Shown: positions 38,025 to 48,005, counted from the first letter of the stretch. The stretch: DNA of 64,000 nt from Streptococcus pasteurianus (GCF_004843545.1 NZ_CP039457.1:772501-836500); one strand, 5' to 3'. Made by a program: numbers and translations. The notes: generated by a model not told the origin, from the letters alone.

Positions 38025-39944
38025 ATGATTATTTTACAAGGGAATAAAATTGAACGCTCATTTTCGGGCGATGTACTTTTTGATAATATTAATATTCAAG
38101 TTGATGAGAAAGACCGCATTGCGCTAGTTGGGCGAAATGGTGCGGGAAAATCAACTTTGTTAAAAATTTTAGTGGGTGAAGAAACACCAACTTCTGGTGA
38201 AATTAATACCAAACGTGATTTAACCTTATCTTACTTGGCCCAAGATAGCCGTTTTGAGTCAAAGAATACGATTTTTGATGAAATGTTGCACGTTTTTGAT
38301 GATGTGCGTGGCATGGAATCACGTTTGCGTAAAATGGAAATGCAAATGGCAGAGCTGATAGGTGATGCTTTTGATAAATTGATGTCAGATTATGACCGCA
38401 TGTCAGAGGAATTTCGTGTCAAGGGTGGATTTACCTATGAGGCGGAAATCAAGGCGATTTTAAATGGTTTTAAATTTGATGAATCCATGTGGCAAATGAA
38501 GATTTCGGAATTGTCAGGTGGGCAAAATACACGCTTGGCGCTTGCCAAAATGTTGCTTGAAAAGCCTGAATTGCTAGTGCTAGACGAACCAACCAACCAT
38601 TTGGATATCGAAACCATTGCTTGGCTTGAAAATTACTTGGTCAACTACCAAGGTGCTTTGATTATTGTCAGTCACGACCGATATTTCTTGGATAAGGTGG
38701 CAACGGTGACGCTTGATTTGACACCACATTCGCTTGACAGATATGTTGGTAATTATTCTAAATTCATGGATTTGAAGGCTGAAAAGTTAGCACTCGAAGC
38801 CAAAAATTATGAAAAACAAGCCAAAGAAATTGCTAAGTTAGAGGACTTTGTTCAACGTAATATTGTGCGTGCCTCAACGACAAAACGTGCCCAAGCTCGC
38901 CGCAAACAGTTGGAAAAAATGGAACGTTTGGACAAACCAACGGCAGGGCAAAAATCAGCTAACATGACTTTTCATGCGGATAAAGTGTCAGGAAATGTAG
39001 TCTTGACGGTGACAGATGCGGCAATTGGCTATGATGACCAAATCTTGTCAGAACCAATTAATATTGATGTCAAGAAATTTGATGCCATTGCCATTGTCGG
39101 ACCAAATGGTATCGGAAAATCAACCTTAATTAAATCAATTGTGGGTCAAATTCCATTTATCAAGGGAACATCAACCTACGGTGCCAATGTTGAAGTGGGT
39201 TACTATGACCAAACGCAATCAAATTTGACGCGTACAAACACGGTTCTTGATGAGCTTTGGAATGACTTTTCAACGACACCAGAAGTGGAAATTCGTAACC
39301 GTTTGGGAGCTTTTCTCTTCTCTGGCGATGATGTCAAGAAATCAGTCAGCATGCTTTCTGGTGGTGAACGCGCCCGCTTACTTCTTGCAAAATTGTCCAT
39401 GCAAAATGATAATTTCCTTATTCTAGATGAACCAACCAACCACTTGGATATCGATAGCAAGGAAGTTTTAGAAGATGCTTTGATTGATTTTGATGGAACA
39501 CTTTTATTTGTCAGTCACGACCGTTATTTCATTAACCGTGTGGCAACAAAAGTGCTTGAAATCTCTGAAAAAGGCTCAACCCTTTATCTTGGTGATTATG
39601 ATTATTACCTTGAGAAAAAAGCAGAGCTGGAAGAAATGGAACGTTTGAAAGCCGAAGAAGCACAGGAAAAAACAGTTGCCATTGTTGAAAAAGCGCCAGC
39701 TAATGATTATCAAGCGCAAAAAGCTAACCAAAAAGAACTTCGCAAACTCACACGCCGAATCGCTGAAATTGAAAATCAATTAGAAGAGATTGAAGCGTGT
39801 GAAGAAGCAATCAATCAAGCGATGTTAGCCACAAATGATGCCGTAGAACTTGTTGATTTGCAAAAAGAACTCGATGACTTGACTGAACAACAAGAAAACC
39901 TCATCCTAGAATGGGAAGAACTCAGCGAACAGGTTGAAGGATGA
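38025..39944 (+). CDS. ABC-F family ATPase
   Basis: 639 aa, two ABC domains in one chain and no membrane segments. Domain 1: Walker A GRNGAGKST, signature LSGGQNTRLALA, Walker B LLVLDEPTNHLD. Domain 2: GPNGIGKST, LSGGERARLLLA, FLILDEPTNHLD. A linker with RRKQLEKMERLDKPT (P-site tRNA-interaction region) and a C-terminal coiled coil (about 560-639) follow. These proteins act on ribosomes as translation factors or protect them from antibiotics; it resembles the housekeeping YdiF group more than Vga/Lsa-type resistance proteins, but this is not certain. Confidence 0.9.
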   Translation: MIILQGNKIERSFSGDVLFDNINIQVDEKDRIALVGRNGAGKSTLLKILVGEETPTSGEINTKRDLTLSYLAQDSRFESKNTIFDEMLHVFDDVRGMESRLRKMEMQMAELIGDAFDKLMSDYDRMSEEFRVKGGFTYEAEIKAILNGFKFDESMWQMKISELSGGQNTRLALAKMLLEKPELLVLDEPTNHLDIETIAWLENYLVNYQGALIIVSHDRYFLDKVATVTLDLTPHSLDRYVGNYSKFMDLKAEKLALEAKNYEKQAKEIAKLEDFVQRNIVRASTTKRAQARRKQLEKMERLDKPTAGQKSANMTFHADKVSGNVVLTVTDAAIGYDDQILSEPINIDVKKFDAIAIVGPNGIGKSTLIKSIVGQIPFIKGTSTYGANVEVGYYDQTQSNLTRTNTVLDELWNDFSTTPEVEIRNRLGAFLFSGDDVKKSVSMLSGGERARLLLAKLSMQNDNFLILDEPTNHLDIDSKEVLEDALIDFDGTLLFVSHDRYFINRVATKVLEISEKGSTLYLGDYDYYLEKKAELEEMERLKAEEAQEKTVAIVEKAPANDYQAQKANQKELRKLTRRIAEIENQLEEIEACEEAINQAMLATNDAVELVDLQKELDDLTEQQENLILEWEELSEQVEG

Positions 39945-39949
39945 TCTTT

Positions 39950-39994
39950 AATGATATGCAGCTGTCTGGGATTAGTTAGCATATCATTTTTTAG
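39950..39994 (+). terminator. Terminator after the ABC-F gene
   Basis: AATGATATGC (39950-39959) pairs with GCATATCATT (39979-39988), followed by TTTT. Confidence 0.75.
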
Positions 39995-40018
39995 TTAAAA
40001 AAAATCAATAGCAAGCTA

Positions 40019-40046
40019 TTGACTTTTTATGTTAAAGTTCTATAAT
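40019..40046 (+). promoter_or_regulatory. Promoter of the marR-ABC exporter operon
   Basis: TTGACT (40019-40024), a 16-bp spacer and TATAAT (40041-40046). The untranslated leader would be about 120 nt. Confidence 0.65.
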
Positions 40047-40175
40047 AATTAGTGATAAATAATAAGAAAGTATCTAGCAAATCTTAAATTTAGCCGAATA
40101 AGCTTACTTGAAAAGGAAAAAGTTTATTTTTGGGTTAATTTTTAGAGGCTTGTTTTTTTGACTGTGGAGGTAATC

Positions 40176-40622
40176 ATGAATCCTAAACATGCTCCTTATG
40201 GATGGTTAGTAAAACGGATAGCGCGTCGTTTGGAACAAAATATGAATAATTTTCTTAAACCGTATAATATTACGATTATGCAATCATGGGTTTTAATGTT
40301 TTTGAAACAAACAGAGAAGTGCTACACTTTCAAAGAACTAGAGAAACAATTTGAAGTTTCTCAGCCAACCATGGCCGGTATTTTAGCACGTTTGGATCAA
40401 AAAAATATGATTATAACCATTCAAGATGAAAAAGATAAGCGTATTAAAAAAGTTCAAATTTCTGATGATGGTAGAGCTTTGATTAATCGTTTAGGTGAGC
40501 ACCTAGAGGATTCAGAAGTTGCAATCGTTGGGAACTTTACCAGAGATGAGCAAGAGACTTTTCATTTATTGCTTGAAAAAGCTTATTATAATGTTGTAGA
40601 AAGAGGTAACGAGAATGATTAA
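40176..40622 (+). CDS. MarR-family transcriptional regulator
   Basis: 148 aa. Winged helix-turn-helix with FEVSQPTMAGILARLDQKNMI and the wing DEKDKRIKKVQIS. ATG 40176 follows GGAGG with 6-nt spacing; an upstream in-frame start at 40158 has no ribosome site. It overlaps the first exporter gene by 8 nt, so it most likely autoregulates this operon in response to a toxic ligand. Confidence 0.9.
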   Translation: MNPKHAPYGWLVKRIARRLEQNMNNFLKPYNITIMQSWVLMFLKQTEKCYTFKELEKQFEVSQPTMAGILARLDQKNMIITIQDEKDKRIKKVQISDDGRALINRLGEHLEDSEVAIVGNFTRDEQETFHLLLEKAYYNVVERGNEND

Positions 40623-42366
40623 AACTTTACTCGCGCAAGTGAAGGAGTATAAAACGCCATCTTTATTAGCTCCTTTATGTGCCGCTTTGGAAGTTTTTTT
40701 CGATATGTCTATTCCCTTTGTGATTGCAAAATTGATTGACCAAGGGATTCAGGCAGGAAATCTTGCGGTAGCCATGAAATATGGTTTATTTATGTTACTT
40801 TTAGCTATTTGTGGTTTGACGACAGGTTTTCTAGCAGGGAAATTTGCGGCACAGGCTTCAGCTGGTTTTGCTGCTAATTTGCGTGAAGGAATGTATGACA
40901 ATATTCAAACATTTGCTTTCTCAAATATTGATAAATACAGCACGGCTGGTCTTGTAACACGTATGACAACCGACGTGACAAATGTGCAAAATGCTTACCA
41001 AATGATTATTCGTGTGGTTGTCAGAGCACCGTTAACAATCATTTTCAGTATGTTTATGTGTTTTGTGGTTGATCGTCAATTAAGCTTGATTTTCCTACTT
41101 GCTGTTATTATTTTAGCGGCTTCATTGCTGTTCATCATGCGTAAAGCAATGCCCGCTTTTAACTATGTTTTCCGTAAATACGATGACTTGAATGCCAGTG
41201 TCCAAGAAAATATTTCTGGTATTCGTGTGGTAAAAGCTTTTGTCCGTGAAGATTATGAGAATAAAAAATTCACCAAGGCTGCTGAAAATATCTACCGTTT
41301 ATTTGTGAAAGCGGAAAAAATTGTTATTTTTAATAATCCAATCATGATGTTTATCATCTTCGCTTGTATGATTTGCTTGTCTTGGTTCGGAGCCCGCTTT
41401 ATTGTAGCGGGTAGTTTAACGACAGGGGAGCTAACGTCACTTCTTTCTTATATCTTTGCCATGATGATGTCATTGATGATGTTGTCAATGATTATGGTTA
41501 TGATTTCAATGAGTACAGCTAGTGCAGAACGTATTTCTGAGGTACTCAACGAAAAAGCTGACATTGTTAATCCTGAAAATCCATTGATGGAAGTTTCAGA
41601 CGGAAGTATTGTTTTTGATCATGTGCATTTTTCTTATAAACATGGCGGTGGTGAAGAGGTGCTTTCTGATATAAACCTGAGTATTAAATCTGGTGAAATC
41701 ATTGGAGTTATTGGTGGAACAGGTTCTGGTAAGACCTCATTTGCTAATTTGATTTCACGTCTTTATGATGTTGATTCTGGTTCAATTAAAGTTGGTGGAC
41801 GTGATGTTCGCGAATACGATTTGGAAGTTCTTCGTGACCAAGTAGCGGTTGTTCTTCAGAAAAATGTCCTTTTCTCAGGTACTATTTTAGATAATCTTCG
41901 TTGGGGAAATGAAAATGCGACAGATGAAGAATGTATGGAAGCTTGCCGTCAAGCTTGCGCAGATGAATTTATCGAACGCTTCCCAGACAAATATAACACT
42001 TGGATTGAACAAGGTGGTAGTAACGTTTCTGGTGGGCAAAAACAACGTCTTTGTATTGCCCGCGCGTTGTTGAAAAAACCAAAAGTATTGATTTTGGATG
42101 ACTCAACTAGTGCTGTTGATACTGCGACAGATGCGAATATCCGTCAATCATTTGCTGAAACCATTCCTGGGACAACTAAAATTATTATTGCCCAACGTAT
42201 TTCTAGTGTGCAACACGCTGATAAAATTTTAGTTCTTGATGATGGTAAGATTTCGGGATTTGCCAGTCATGATGAACTATTACAAACAAATGCGATCTAC
42301 CGTGAAATTAGCGATGTTCAACAGCAAGGTAGTGGTGATTTTGATGCGGAAGGAGGTAGCAATTAA
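40615..42366 (+). CDS. ABC exporter half-transporter 1 (degenerate ATP site)
   Basis: 583 aa. Six-helix exporter membrane domain (about 1-310) then an ABC domain with Walker A GGTGSGKTS, signature VSGGQKQRL and Walker B LILDDSTSAVD, where Asp replaces the catalytic Glu, and AQRISS, where Gln replaces the switch His. These changes mark the degenerate-site subunit of heterodimeric exporters like BmrC/D, LmrC/D and TM287/288. It overlaps both neighbours. Confidence 0.93.
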   Translation: MIKTLLAQVKEYKTPSLLAPLCAALEVFFDMSIPFVIAKLIDQGIQAGNLAVAMKYGLFMLLLAICGLTTGFLAGKFAAQASAGFAANLREGMYDNIQTFAFSNIDKYSTAGLVTRMTTDVTNVQNAYQMIIRVVVRAPLTIIFSMFMCFVVDRQLSLIFLLAVIILAASLLFIMRKAMPAFNYVFRKYDDLNASVQENISGIRVVKAFVREDYENKKFTKAAENIYRLFVKAEKIVIFNNPIMMFIIFACMICLSWFGARFIVAGSLTTGELTSLLSYIFAMMMSLMMLSMIMVMISMSTASAERISEVLNEKADIVNPENPLMEVSDGSIVFDHVHFSYKHGGGEEVLSDINLSIKSGEIIGVIGGTGSGKTSFANLISRLYDVDSGSIKVGGRDVREYDLEVLRDQVAVVLQKNVLFSGTILDNLRWGNENATDEECMEACRQACADEFIERFPDKYNTWIEQGGSNVSGGQKQRLCIARALLKKPKVLILDDSTSAVDTATDANIRQSFAETIPGTTKIIIAQRISSVQHADKILVLDDGKISGFASHDELLQTNAIYREISDVQQQGSGDFDAEGGSN

Positions 42367-44243
42367 TGGCTCAAACCAAAAAAGAAATTAATAAACAAGA
42401 TACGCTAAAACGTGTGTTGGCTTATGTTTTGAAAAACTATAAATGGCGCTTCTTGCTAGTATTGGTTTTGATTTTAGTAACAGCGCTTTGTATGGTACGC
42501 TTTAGTTTGTTCATGCAAACATTGATTGATAGTTATATTACACCTCTTTTAGCTGCTAAAAATCCAGATTTTTCAGGGTTAGCGCACGCTATTTTCCAAT
42601 TAATCATCATTGGTATTATTGGTGTTCTAAGTTCTTACACTTATAATCGTTTGATGGTTTATGTTGGACAAGGAACAATGCGTCGTATTCGTATTGATTT
42701 GTTCACTCATATGGAACGCTTGCCAATCAAATACTTTGATACACATGCTCACGGTGATATCATGTCTATCTATACTAACGACGTTGATACACTTCGTCAG
42801 TTGATTAGCCAGAGTATTCCTCAGGTCATTAATTCGGTTTTTTCGATTGTGGTAACATTTACAAGTATGCTTCTTTTGAATGTTCCCTTGTCAATATTAT
42901 CACTTTTTATGGTTGTGGTGTTATTATCAGTAGCGCGTAAAATTGCTTCGCAATCGTCTAAGCATTTCCATAATCAACAAAATGACCTTGGGCGTGTCAA
43001 TGGGTTCATTGAGGAAATGATGGACGGTCAAAAAGTGGTTAAAGTTTTCAATCACGAAGAACGTGCTAAAGAAGATTTCCGAAAAATCAATCAACAGCTC
43101 CGCTATTCTGCTACAAATGCTAATATCTATGCTAATATTTTGATGCCAGTATCAGCTAATATTGGACATATTTCCTATGTGCTTTGTGCCATGCTTGGGG
43201 CAACCCTAGCTCTTCAAGGCTATGCTGGATTGACTTTGGGAACATTGGTTTCTTTCCTAGCGCTTAACCGTAGTTTTACAAACCCAATCACACAAATCAG
43301 TCAACAAATCAACGCAGTTATTATGGCGATGGCTGGTGCTGATCGTGTCTTTAATCTACTTGATGCTGAAGTGGAAACAGATGAAGGTTATGTTGAATTG
43401 GTAAATGCTACTGAGGACACTGCTGGAAATCTTCAAGAAGTTGAAGAAACAACTGGTATGTGGGCTTGGAAACATCCACACGAAGACGGCACCGTAACTT
43501 ATCACAAGCAAGAAGGTCGTGTAACCTTCTCAGATGTAACCTTTGGTTATAGTGATGATAAAATGGTTTTACATGATATTAATTTGTTTGCGGAACCTGG
43601 TCAAAAAATTGCCTTTGTTGGCTCAACTGGTGCTGGTAAAACAACTATTACAAACTTGATTAACCGTTTTTACGATATTCAAGAAGGTAAGATTCATTAC
43701 GACGGTATTAACATTCGTAAAATCAAAAAAGCTGACCTTCGTCGTAGCTTAGGGATTGTATTGCAAGATACACACCTTTTCACAGGAACAGTTATGGATA
43801 ATATCCGTTACGGACGTTTGAATGCGACTGACGACGAATGTATTGCTGCGGCTAAGTTAGCTAATGCACATGATTTCATTAAACGTTTGCCAGAAGGTTA
43901 CGATACCATTTTGACAGGTGACGGAAGTAATTTATCTCAAGGACAACGTCAATTGCTTGCGATTGCACGTGCAGCTGTGGCAAATCCACCTGCTTTGATT
44001 TTGGATGAAGCAACATCATCAATCGATACGCGTACCGAAGTTCACGTCCAAGAAGGTATGGATGCGTTGATGAAAGGTCGTACAACTTTTGTTATCGCTC
44101 ACCGTTTGTCAACAGTTCGCAATGCGGATTGTATCATGGTTCTCGAGCAAGGACGTATCATCGAACGTGGTAACCACGACGAATTGATTGCGCAAAAAGG
44201 TCGTTATTACCAACTTTACACAGGTAACGCCATTAGTGAATAG
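42366..44243 (+). CDS. ABC exporter half-transporter 2 (active ATP site)
   Basis: 625 aa. Six-helix domain and ABC domain with GSTGAGKTT, signature LSQGQRQLL, Walker B LILDEATSSID with the catalytic Glu, and AHRLST with the switch His. It carries an extra segment of about 45 residues (VELVNATEDTAG to HKQEG) before the ABC domain. It pairs with the preceding subunit to form a MarR-controlled drug or lipid exporter. Confidence 0.93.
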   Translation: MAQTKKEINKQDTLKRVLAYVLKNYKWRFLLVLVLILVTALCMVRFSLFMQTLIDSYITPLLAAKNPDFSGLAHAIFQLIIIGIIGVLSSYTYNRLMVYVGQGTMRRIRIDLFTHMERLPIKYFDTHAHGDIMSIYTNDVDTLRQLISQSIPQVINSVFSIVVTFTSMLLLNVPLSILSLFMVVVLLSVARKIASQSSKHFHNQQNDLGRVNGFIEEMMDGQKVVKVFNHEERAKEDFRKINQQLRYSATNANIYANILMPVSANIGHISYVLCAMLGATLALQGYAGLTLGTLVSFLALNRSFTNPITQISQQINAVIMAMAGADRVFNLLDAEVETDEGYVELVNATEDTAGNLQEVEETTGMWAWKHPHEDGTVTYHKQEGRVTFSDVTFGYSDDKMVLHDINLFAEPGQKIAFVGSTGAGKTTITNLINRFYDIQEGKIHYDGINIRKIKKADLRRSLGIVLQDTHLFTGTVMDNIRYGRLNATDDECIAAAKLANAHDFIKRLPEGYDTILTGDGSNLSQGQRQLLAIARAAVANPPALILDEATSSIDTRTEVHVQEGMDALMKGRTTFVIAHRLSTVRNADCIMVLEQGRIIERGNHDELIAQKGRYYQLYTGNAISE

Positions 44244-44291
44244 CTGAATTAAATCATTGTTAAAATTTATTTTATCAATATGTGAAAATGT

Positions 44292-44329
44292 AAAAAAGAA
44301 TAACCTCTTTTACTGGGTTATTCTTTTTT
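44292..44329 (+). terminator. Terminator of the ABC exporter operon
   Basis: AAAAAAGAATAACC (44292-44305) pairs with GGTTATTCTTTTTT (44316-44329). The following 360 bp to the cre-like site are AT-rich without a gene. Confidence 0.85.
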
Positions 44330-44686
44330 ATATTTTTATTTATCAAGCTAAGTAGGAGGGAACATTATCATTTATAGTGTAGATATTTTATGTCAACCTT
44401 AATAAATATTTCGTTGATATTTTTAGAATTTTTTATTGACTACATAAGAAATTTTTCTATTCGTTTGCTTAAGGAATATCTTTTTCAAACATTCTATCAG
44501 TAAGTGGTTGCAATTGTTTATTTCACTATTTACTTGATAAGGAGCTATCTAGGTACTATTTTTTAGTTTAATTTTAATAACTATACAAGTGGTTATCATA
44601 ATTTTTAAAACTAGTTTTAGAAAAAAGCATAAAAAAAGAGAAAAACAGAAAGTAGTTTCTGAATTTTTGAAACTATTGAAATTAAA

Positions 44687-44705
44687 AAGTGTAAGCGCTA
44701 TACTT
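44687..44705 (+). promoter_or_regulatory. cre-like palindrome before the RpiR-nanE-PTS operon
   Basis: AAGTGTAAGCGCTATACTT is a near-perfect palindrome whose core TGTAAGCGCT matches the left part of a cre site; the right end departs at two positions. It may be a CcpA site or the operator of the RpiR regulator that follows. Confidence 0.5.
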
Positions 44706-44725
44706 GATGGTGGGAGGTGTTTCTT

Positions 44726-45556
44726 ATGGATAAAACATTAAAAAAAATAGAGCCTCTCATAGAATCATATTGGGATTCTATGACAGATACTGAACAAACA
44801 ATTGCACATTTTTTTATCACTAATACCTCAGAAAAAGATGTGAGTTCTGGCGCAATTTGTCAACGTTTACATGTATCAAAAGCTAGTTTGACACGTTTTG
44901 CTAAAAAATGTGGTTTTAGTGGTTACAGAGAATTTATTTTTTCTTATCAGGAATCTAAATTACATTTAAAAGGAGAGTCAAGCACCTTAAAAAATAATGT
45001 AACTAAGAGGGTTATGGCAGACTATGAGCAATTGCTAGAAAAGACCTATTCAGTGATTGATGAACAGCAACTCACACGGATTACACGCTTGATTGAAGAA
45101 GCTAACCGTATATATCTTTATGGTAAGGGGAGCTCGGCTCAAGCTTTGAAAGAGATGAAGACACGTTTTATGAGGTTGGGCTTTGATTTTGATATTGTAA
45201 CAGATAATGATGAACTGATATGGTCTAGTATGTTAGTGGGACCAGATTGTTTGGTTATTGCAGCGTCTCTGTCAGGAAAAACCAAATCTGTGATAAATGC
45301 TCTAATGACTGCTAAGGAAAGGGGGGCTAAGACGGTTTTAATGACAACCCAAATTGTTACTCAAAGAGATGATTCTTGGGATGAATTAGTTTTATTGGCT
45401 TCACGAGATAACTTATCTTATGGGAATCGTATTTCACCACAATTTCCTATTTTATTGTTGATTGACTGCTTATTTGCTTACCAATTAGCAGTTAATCAAG
45501 ATGAAAAACAAAAACGTTACCACAAAACGATTATTTCTTATAAGGAGGAATTATGA
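44726..45556 (+). CDS. RpiR/MurR-family regulator
   Basis: About 276 aa. HTH domain with LHVSKASLTRFAKKCGFSGYR and a SIS domain with CLVIAASLSGKTKSVINAL. ATG 44726 follows GGGAGG; a non-ATG start at 44717 would overlap that site. It overlaps nanE by 4 nt, so it most likely senses ManNAc-6-P or GlcNAc-6-P and controls its own operon. Confidence 0.87.
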   Translation: MDKTLKKIEPLIESYWDSMTDTEQTIAHFFITNTSEKDVSSGAICQRLHVSKASLTRFAKKCGFSGYREFIFSYQESKLHLKGESSTLKNNVTKRVMADYEQLLEKTYSVIDEQQLTRITRLIEEANRIYLYGKGSSAQALKEMKTRFMRLGFDFDIVTDNDELIWSSMLVGPDCLVIAASLSGKTKSVINALMTAKERGAKTVLMTTQIVTQRDDSWDELVLLASRDNLSYGNRISPQFPILLLIDCLFAYQLAVNQDEKQKRYHKTIISYKEEL

Positions 45557-46260
45557 CAAAAAAAGAGTACTTTTTACAACAACTTAAGGGGGGAGTAGTT
45601 ATTTCCTGCCAAGCTTTACCAGGTGAGCCTATGTATTCGGAAAAAGGAGGAGTTATGCCGCTTTTTGCTAAGGCAGCTGCACAAGCAGGTGCTGTTGGGA
45701 TTAGAGCTAATGGAATTCGTGATATTACAGAGATTAAAGAAGCGGTAGATTTACCGATTATCGGTATTGTTAAAAAAAATTATGAGAATGCTGATGTTTT
45801 TATTACGCCGACTATGGATGAAATTGATGCATTAGTAGAGACAAAGGTTGACATTATTGCTTTGGATGCAACGACATCTAGTCGACCTAATGGTCAGACT
45901 TTAGAAGAATTCGTGATTCAAATTAGACAGTCTTACCCAGAACAATTATTAATGGCTGACTGTTCAACCATGGATGAAATGATAGTTGCAGATAAATTAG
46001 GTTTTGATTTTATTGGAACTACCTTAGTTGGTTATACTAAACAAAGTCAAGATTTAGCAATTGAATCTAATGATTTTGAAATTATTAGGAAAGCTGTTGG
46101 AGTTTTGGAGACACCAGTGATTGCTGAAGGAAATATTAATACACCAAGTAAGGTTAGACGTGTTTTACAACTAGGTGTTCATACAGTAGTTGTCGGCTCT
46201 GCTATCACACGACCATTGGTGATTGCAAAACCATTTATTGAGGCAACGAATATAGATTAA
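45553..46260 (+). CDS. nanE: N-acetylmannosamine-6-phosphate 2-epimerase
   Basis: 235 aa TIM-barrel. Converts ManNAc-6-P to GlcNAc-6-P. NanE landmarks: VISCQALPGEPMY at the N-terminus, IRANGIRDI, IIGIVKKNYENADVFITPT, ALDATTSSRPNG and VIAEGNINTPSKVRRVL. Coupled to the regulator upstream and 16 nt before a PTS transporter. No neuraminidase or sialic-acid lyase gene is nearby, so the likely input is free ManNAc rather than sialic acid. Confidence 0.93.
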   Translation: MTKKEYFLQQLKGGVVISCQALPGEPMYSEKGGVMPLFAKAAAQAGAVGIRANGIRDITEIKEAVDLPIIGIVKKNYENADVFITPTMDEIDALVETKVDIIALDATTSSRPNGQTLEEFVIQIRQSYPEQLLMADCSTMDEMIVADKLGFDFIGTTLVGYTKQSQDLAIESNDFEIIRKAVGVLETPVIAEGNINTPSKVRRVLQLGVHTVVVGSAITRPLVIAKPFIEATNID

Positions 46261-46276
46261 ATTGAAGGGAGATTTT

Positions 46277-47776
46277 ATGTTTAAGAAATTTTCACGTTTA
46301 GGTCAAGCGTTTATGTTGCCTATTTCTATTTTACCTGTAGCAGGTTTATTGTTAGGAATTGGTGGTGCTCTATCTAATCCTAATGCTATTGCTCAATTTC
46401 CACTTTTAGGTCAAGAATGGTTGCAGACTATATTTGCTGTAATGAGTGGAGCAGGTGGTGCTGTTTTTAATAACATTGCTTTAATTTTTAGTATTGGCGT
46501 GGCTGTTGGTCTTGCGGATTCTGATAAAGGGACAGCAGGCTTATCAGGTGGAGTAGCTTATCTGGTCTATACAGCAACTATCAGTAGTTTATTACAACTC
46601 TTTTCCGCAGAAGGTGCTACTATTGATACAGGCGTTTTAGGTGCGCTAGTTATTGGTTATGTAGTCTCTATTCTTCATAATAAATATCGCCGGATTGAAT
46701 TACCAGCTTATCTAGGTTTCTTTGGTGGTTCACGTTTTATTCCCATTGTCTCTTCTTTAGTTGCTATTGTGATTGGTAGTATTTTCTATGTTATTTGGCC
46801 ACCTGTTCAAAATCTTCTCGTTTCATTGGGAGAAGCTATTGCTACAATGGGAAGTTTTGGTTCTTTCTTATATGGTTTCTTTCTGAGATTAACGGGTGCT
46901 GTTGGTTTACACCATACCATTTATCCTATGTTTTGGTATACTTCTTTGGGCGGTGTTGAAGAGGTTGCTGGTAAGACGATTCAAGGTGCACAAAATATTT
47001 TCTTTGCTCAGTTGGCAGATCCGAATCATACCGGTCTCTTTACTTATGGTACACGCTTCTTTGCGGGACGTTTTGCGACTATGATGTTTGGTCTTCCAGC
47101 AGCTTGTTTGGCGATGTATCATTCAATTCCAAAAGCTAATCGTAAAGCTAATGGCTCCTTTTACTTTAGTAGCGGTTTAACGTCATTCTTAACCGGTATT
47201 ACAGAACCTATTGAATTTTCTTTCTTATTTGTAGCCCCATGGCTTTATGTTGTACATGCTTTCTTAGATGGTCTGTCTTTCTTTGTTGCTGATTTGTTAT
47301 CTATTCGTATTGGTAACTCCTTTTCAGGAGGTATCATCGACTTCTTACTTTTTGGTGTTCTACAAGGAAATGACAAAACGAATTGGCTCTTAGTGTTACC
47401 AGTGGGATTAGTTTGGGCAGGAATTTACTATGTAGTCTTTCGTTTCCTGATCAGTAGATTTAAAGTTGCTATTCCAGGAATGGTTATGAGTGAGGAGACT
47501 TCTGTGCAGGCATCTAAAGAAAATTCTTCTTTGACAGAAATTTCTATAAGTATCATAGAGGCGCTTGGTGGCGAAGCTAATATTGAACATGTCACGGCTT
47601 GTGCAACACGTTTACGGGTGTCTTTATCAGATAGTCATAAAGTTGATAAGGAAAGTTTAAAATTAACCGGAGCTACAGCGATTTTAGATGTAGATAATGG
47701 TATCCAAGCGGTTTATGGTGGAAAAGCTATCCTTTATAGCCAAGAGATTAATGAAATTTTAGGAAAAGAGGTATAA
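46277..47776 (+). CDS. PTS EIICB transporter, glucose/GlcNAc-like family
   Basis: 499 aa. N-terminal EIIC membrane domain (MLPISILPVAGLLLGIGGA; GITEPIEFSFLF, the sugar-binding segment) and a C-terminal EIIB domain (about 420-499) with phospho-cysteine 442 in TACATRLRV. No EIIA is fused or adjacent, so a shared EIIA would serve it. ATG 46277 follows GAAGGGAG; an upstream in-frame TTG at 46262 is less likely. With nanE and the regulator it is probably a ManNAc PTS; GlcNAc is possible. Confidence 0.88.
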   Translation: MFKKFSRLGQAFMLPISILPVAGLLLGIGGALSNPNAIAQFPLLGQEWLQTIFAVMSGAGGAVFNNIALIFSIGVAVGLADSDKGTAGLSGGVAYLVYTATISSLLQLFSAEGATIDTGVLGALVIGYVVSILHNKYRRIELPAYLGFFGGSRFIPIVSSLVAIVIGSIFYVIWPPVQNLLVSLGEAIATMGSFGSFLYGFFLRLTGAVGLHHTIYPMFWYTSLGGVEEVAGKTIQGAQNIFFAQLADPNHTGLFTYGTRFFAGRFATMMFGLPAACLAMYHSIPKANRKANGSFYFSSGLTSFLTGITEPIEFSFLFVAPWLYVVHAFLDGLSFFVADLLSIRIGNSFSGGIIDFLLFGVLQGNDKTNWLLVLPVGLVWAGIYYVVFRFLISRFKVAIPGMVMSEETSVQASKENSSLTEISISIIEALGGEANIEHVTACATRLRVSLSDSHKVDKESLKLTGATAILDVDNGIQAVYGGKAILYSQEINEILGKEV

Positions 47777-47781
47777 TGATT

Positions 47782-47811
47782 AAAAGCTTTGATTAATTTC
47801 AAGGCTTTTTT
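47782..47811 (+). terminator. Terminator of the nanE-PTS operon
   Basis: AAAAGCTTTGA pairs with TCAAGGCTTTT with one mismatch, followed by T. The intron fragment begins right after it. Confidence 0.7.
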
Positions 47812-47812
47812 A

Positions 47813-48005
47813 GTGTACGACGGGCATGGTGTATATATGGAGTGAAAGTCCTCTATAGTGACCCGCTGCCGGTGAACATAATAGTGACTCCCAACCTTGA
47901 TGATTGTGAGGTATCGGGGAGGGATGTGAATTAACCTGATTGAGCTGAAAGTTATAACGTATGCATGATGTTAGGCTTACTAATCTAAGGTATCTCATAG
48001 ACAAC
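47813..48005 (+). ncRNA. Group II intron 5' fragment (domain I)
   Basis: The sequence starts GTGTACGACGGGCATGG and continues with GAGTGAAAGTCCTCTATAG, TGACCCGCTGCCGGTGAACA and the stretch ending CTAATCTAAGGTATCTCAT, a typical domain I 5' region. No reverse transcriptase or domain V follows, so it is a truncated remnant. It begins directly behind the terminator T tract. Confidence 0.65.

Noticed and set aside
38025..39944. ABC-F protein as an antibiotic resistance determinant
   Set aside because: Length, linker and position in a core context fit a housekeeping ABC-F better; no resistance-type features were evident.
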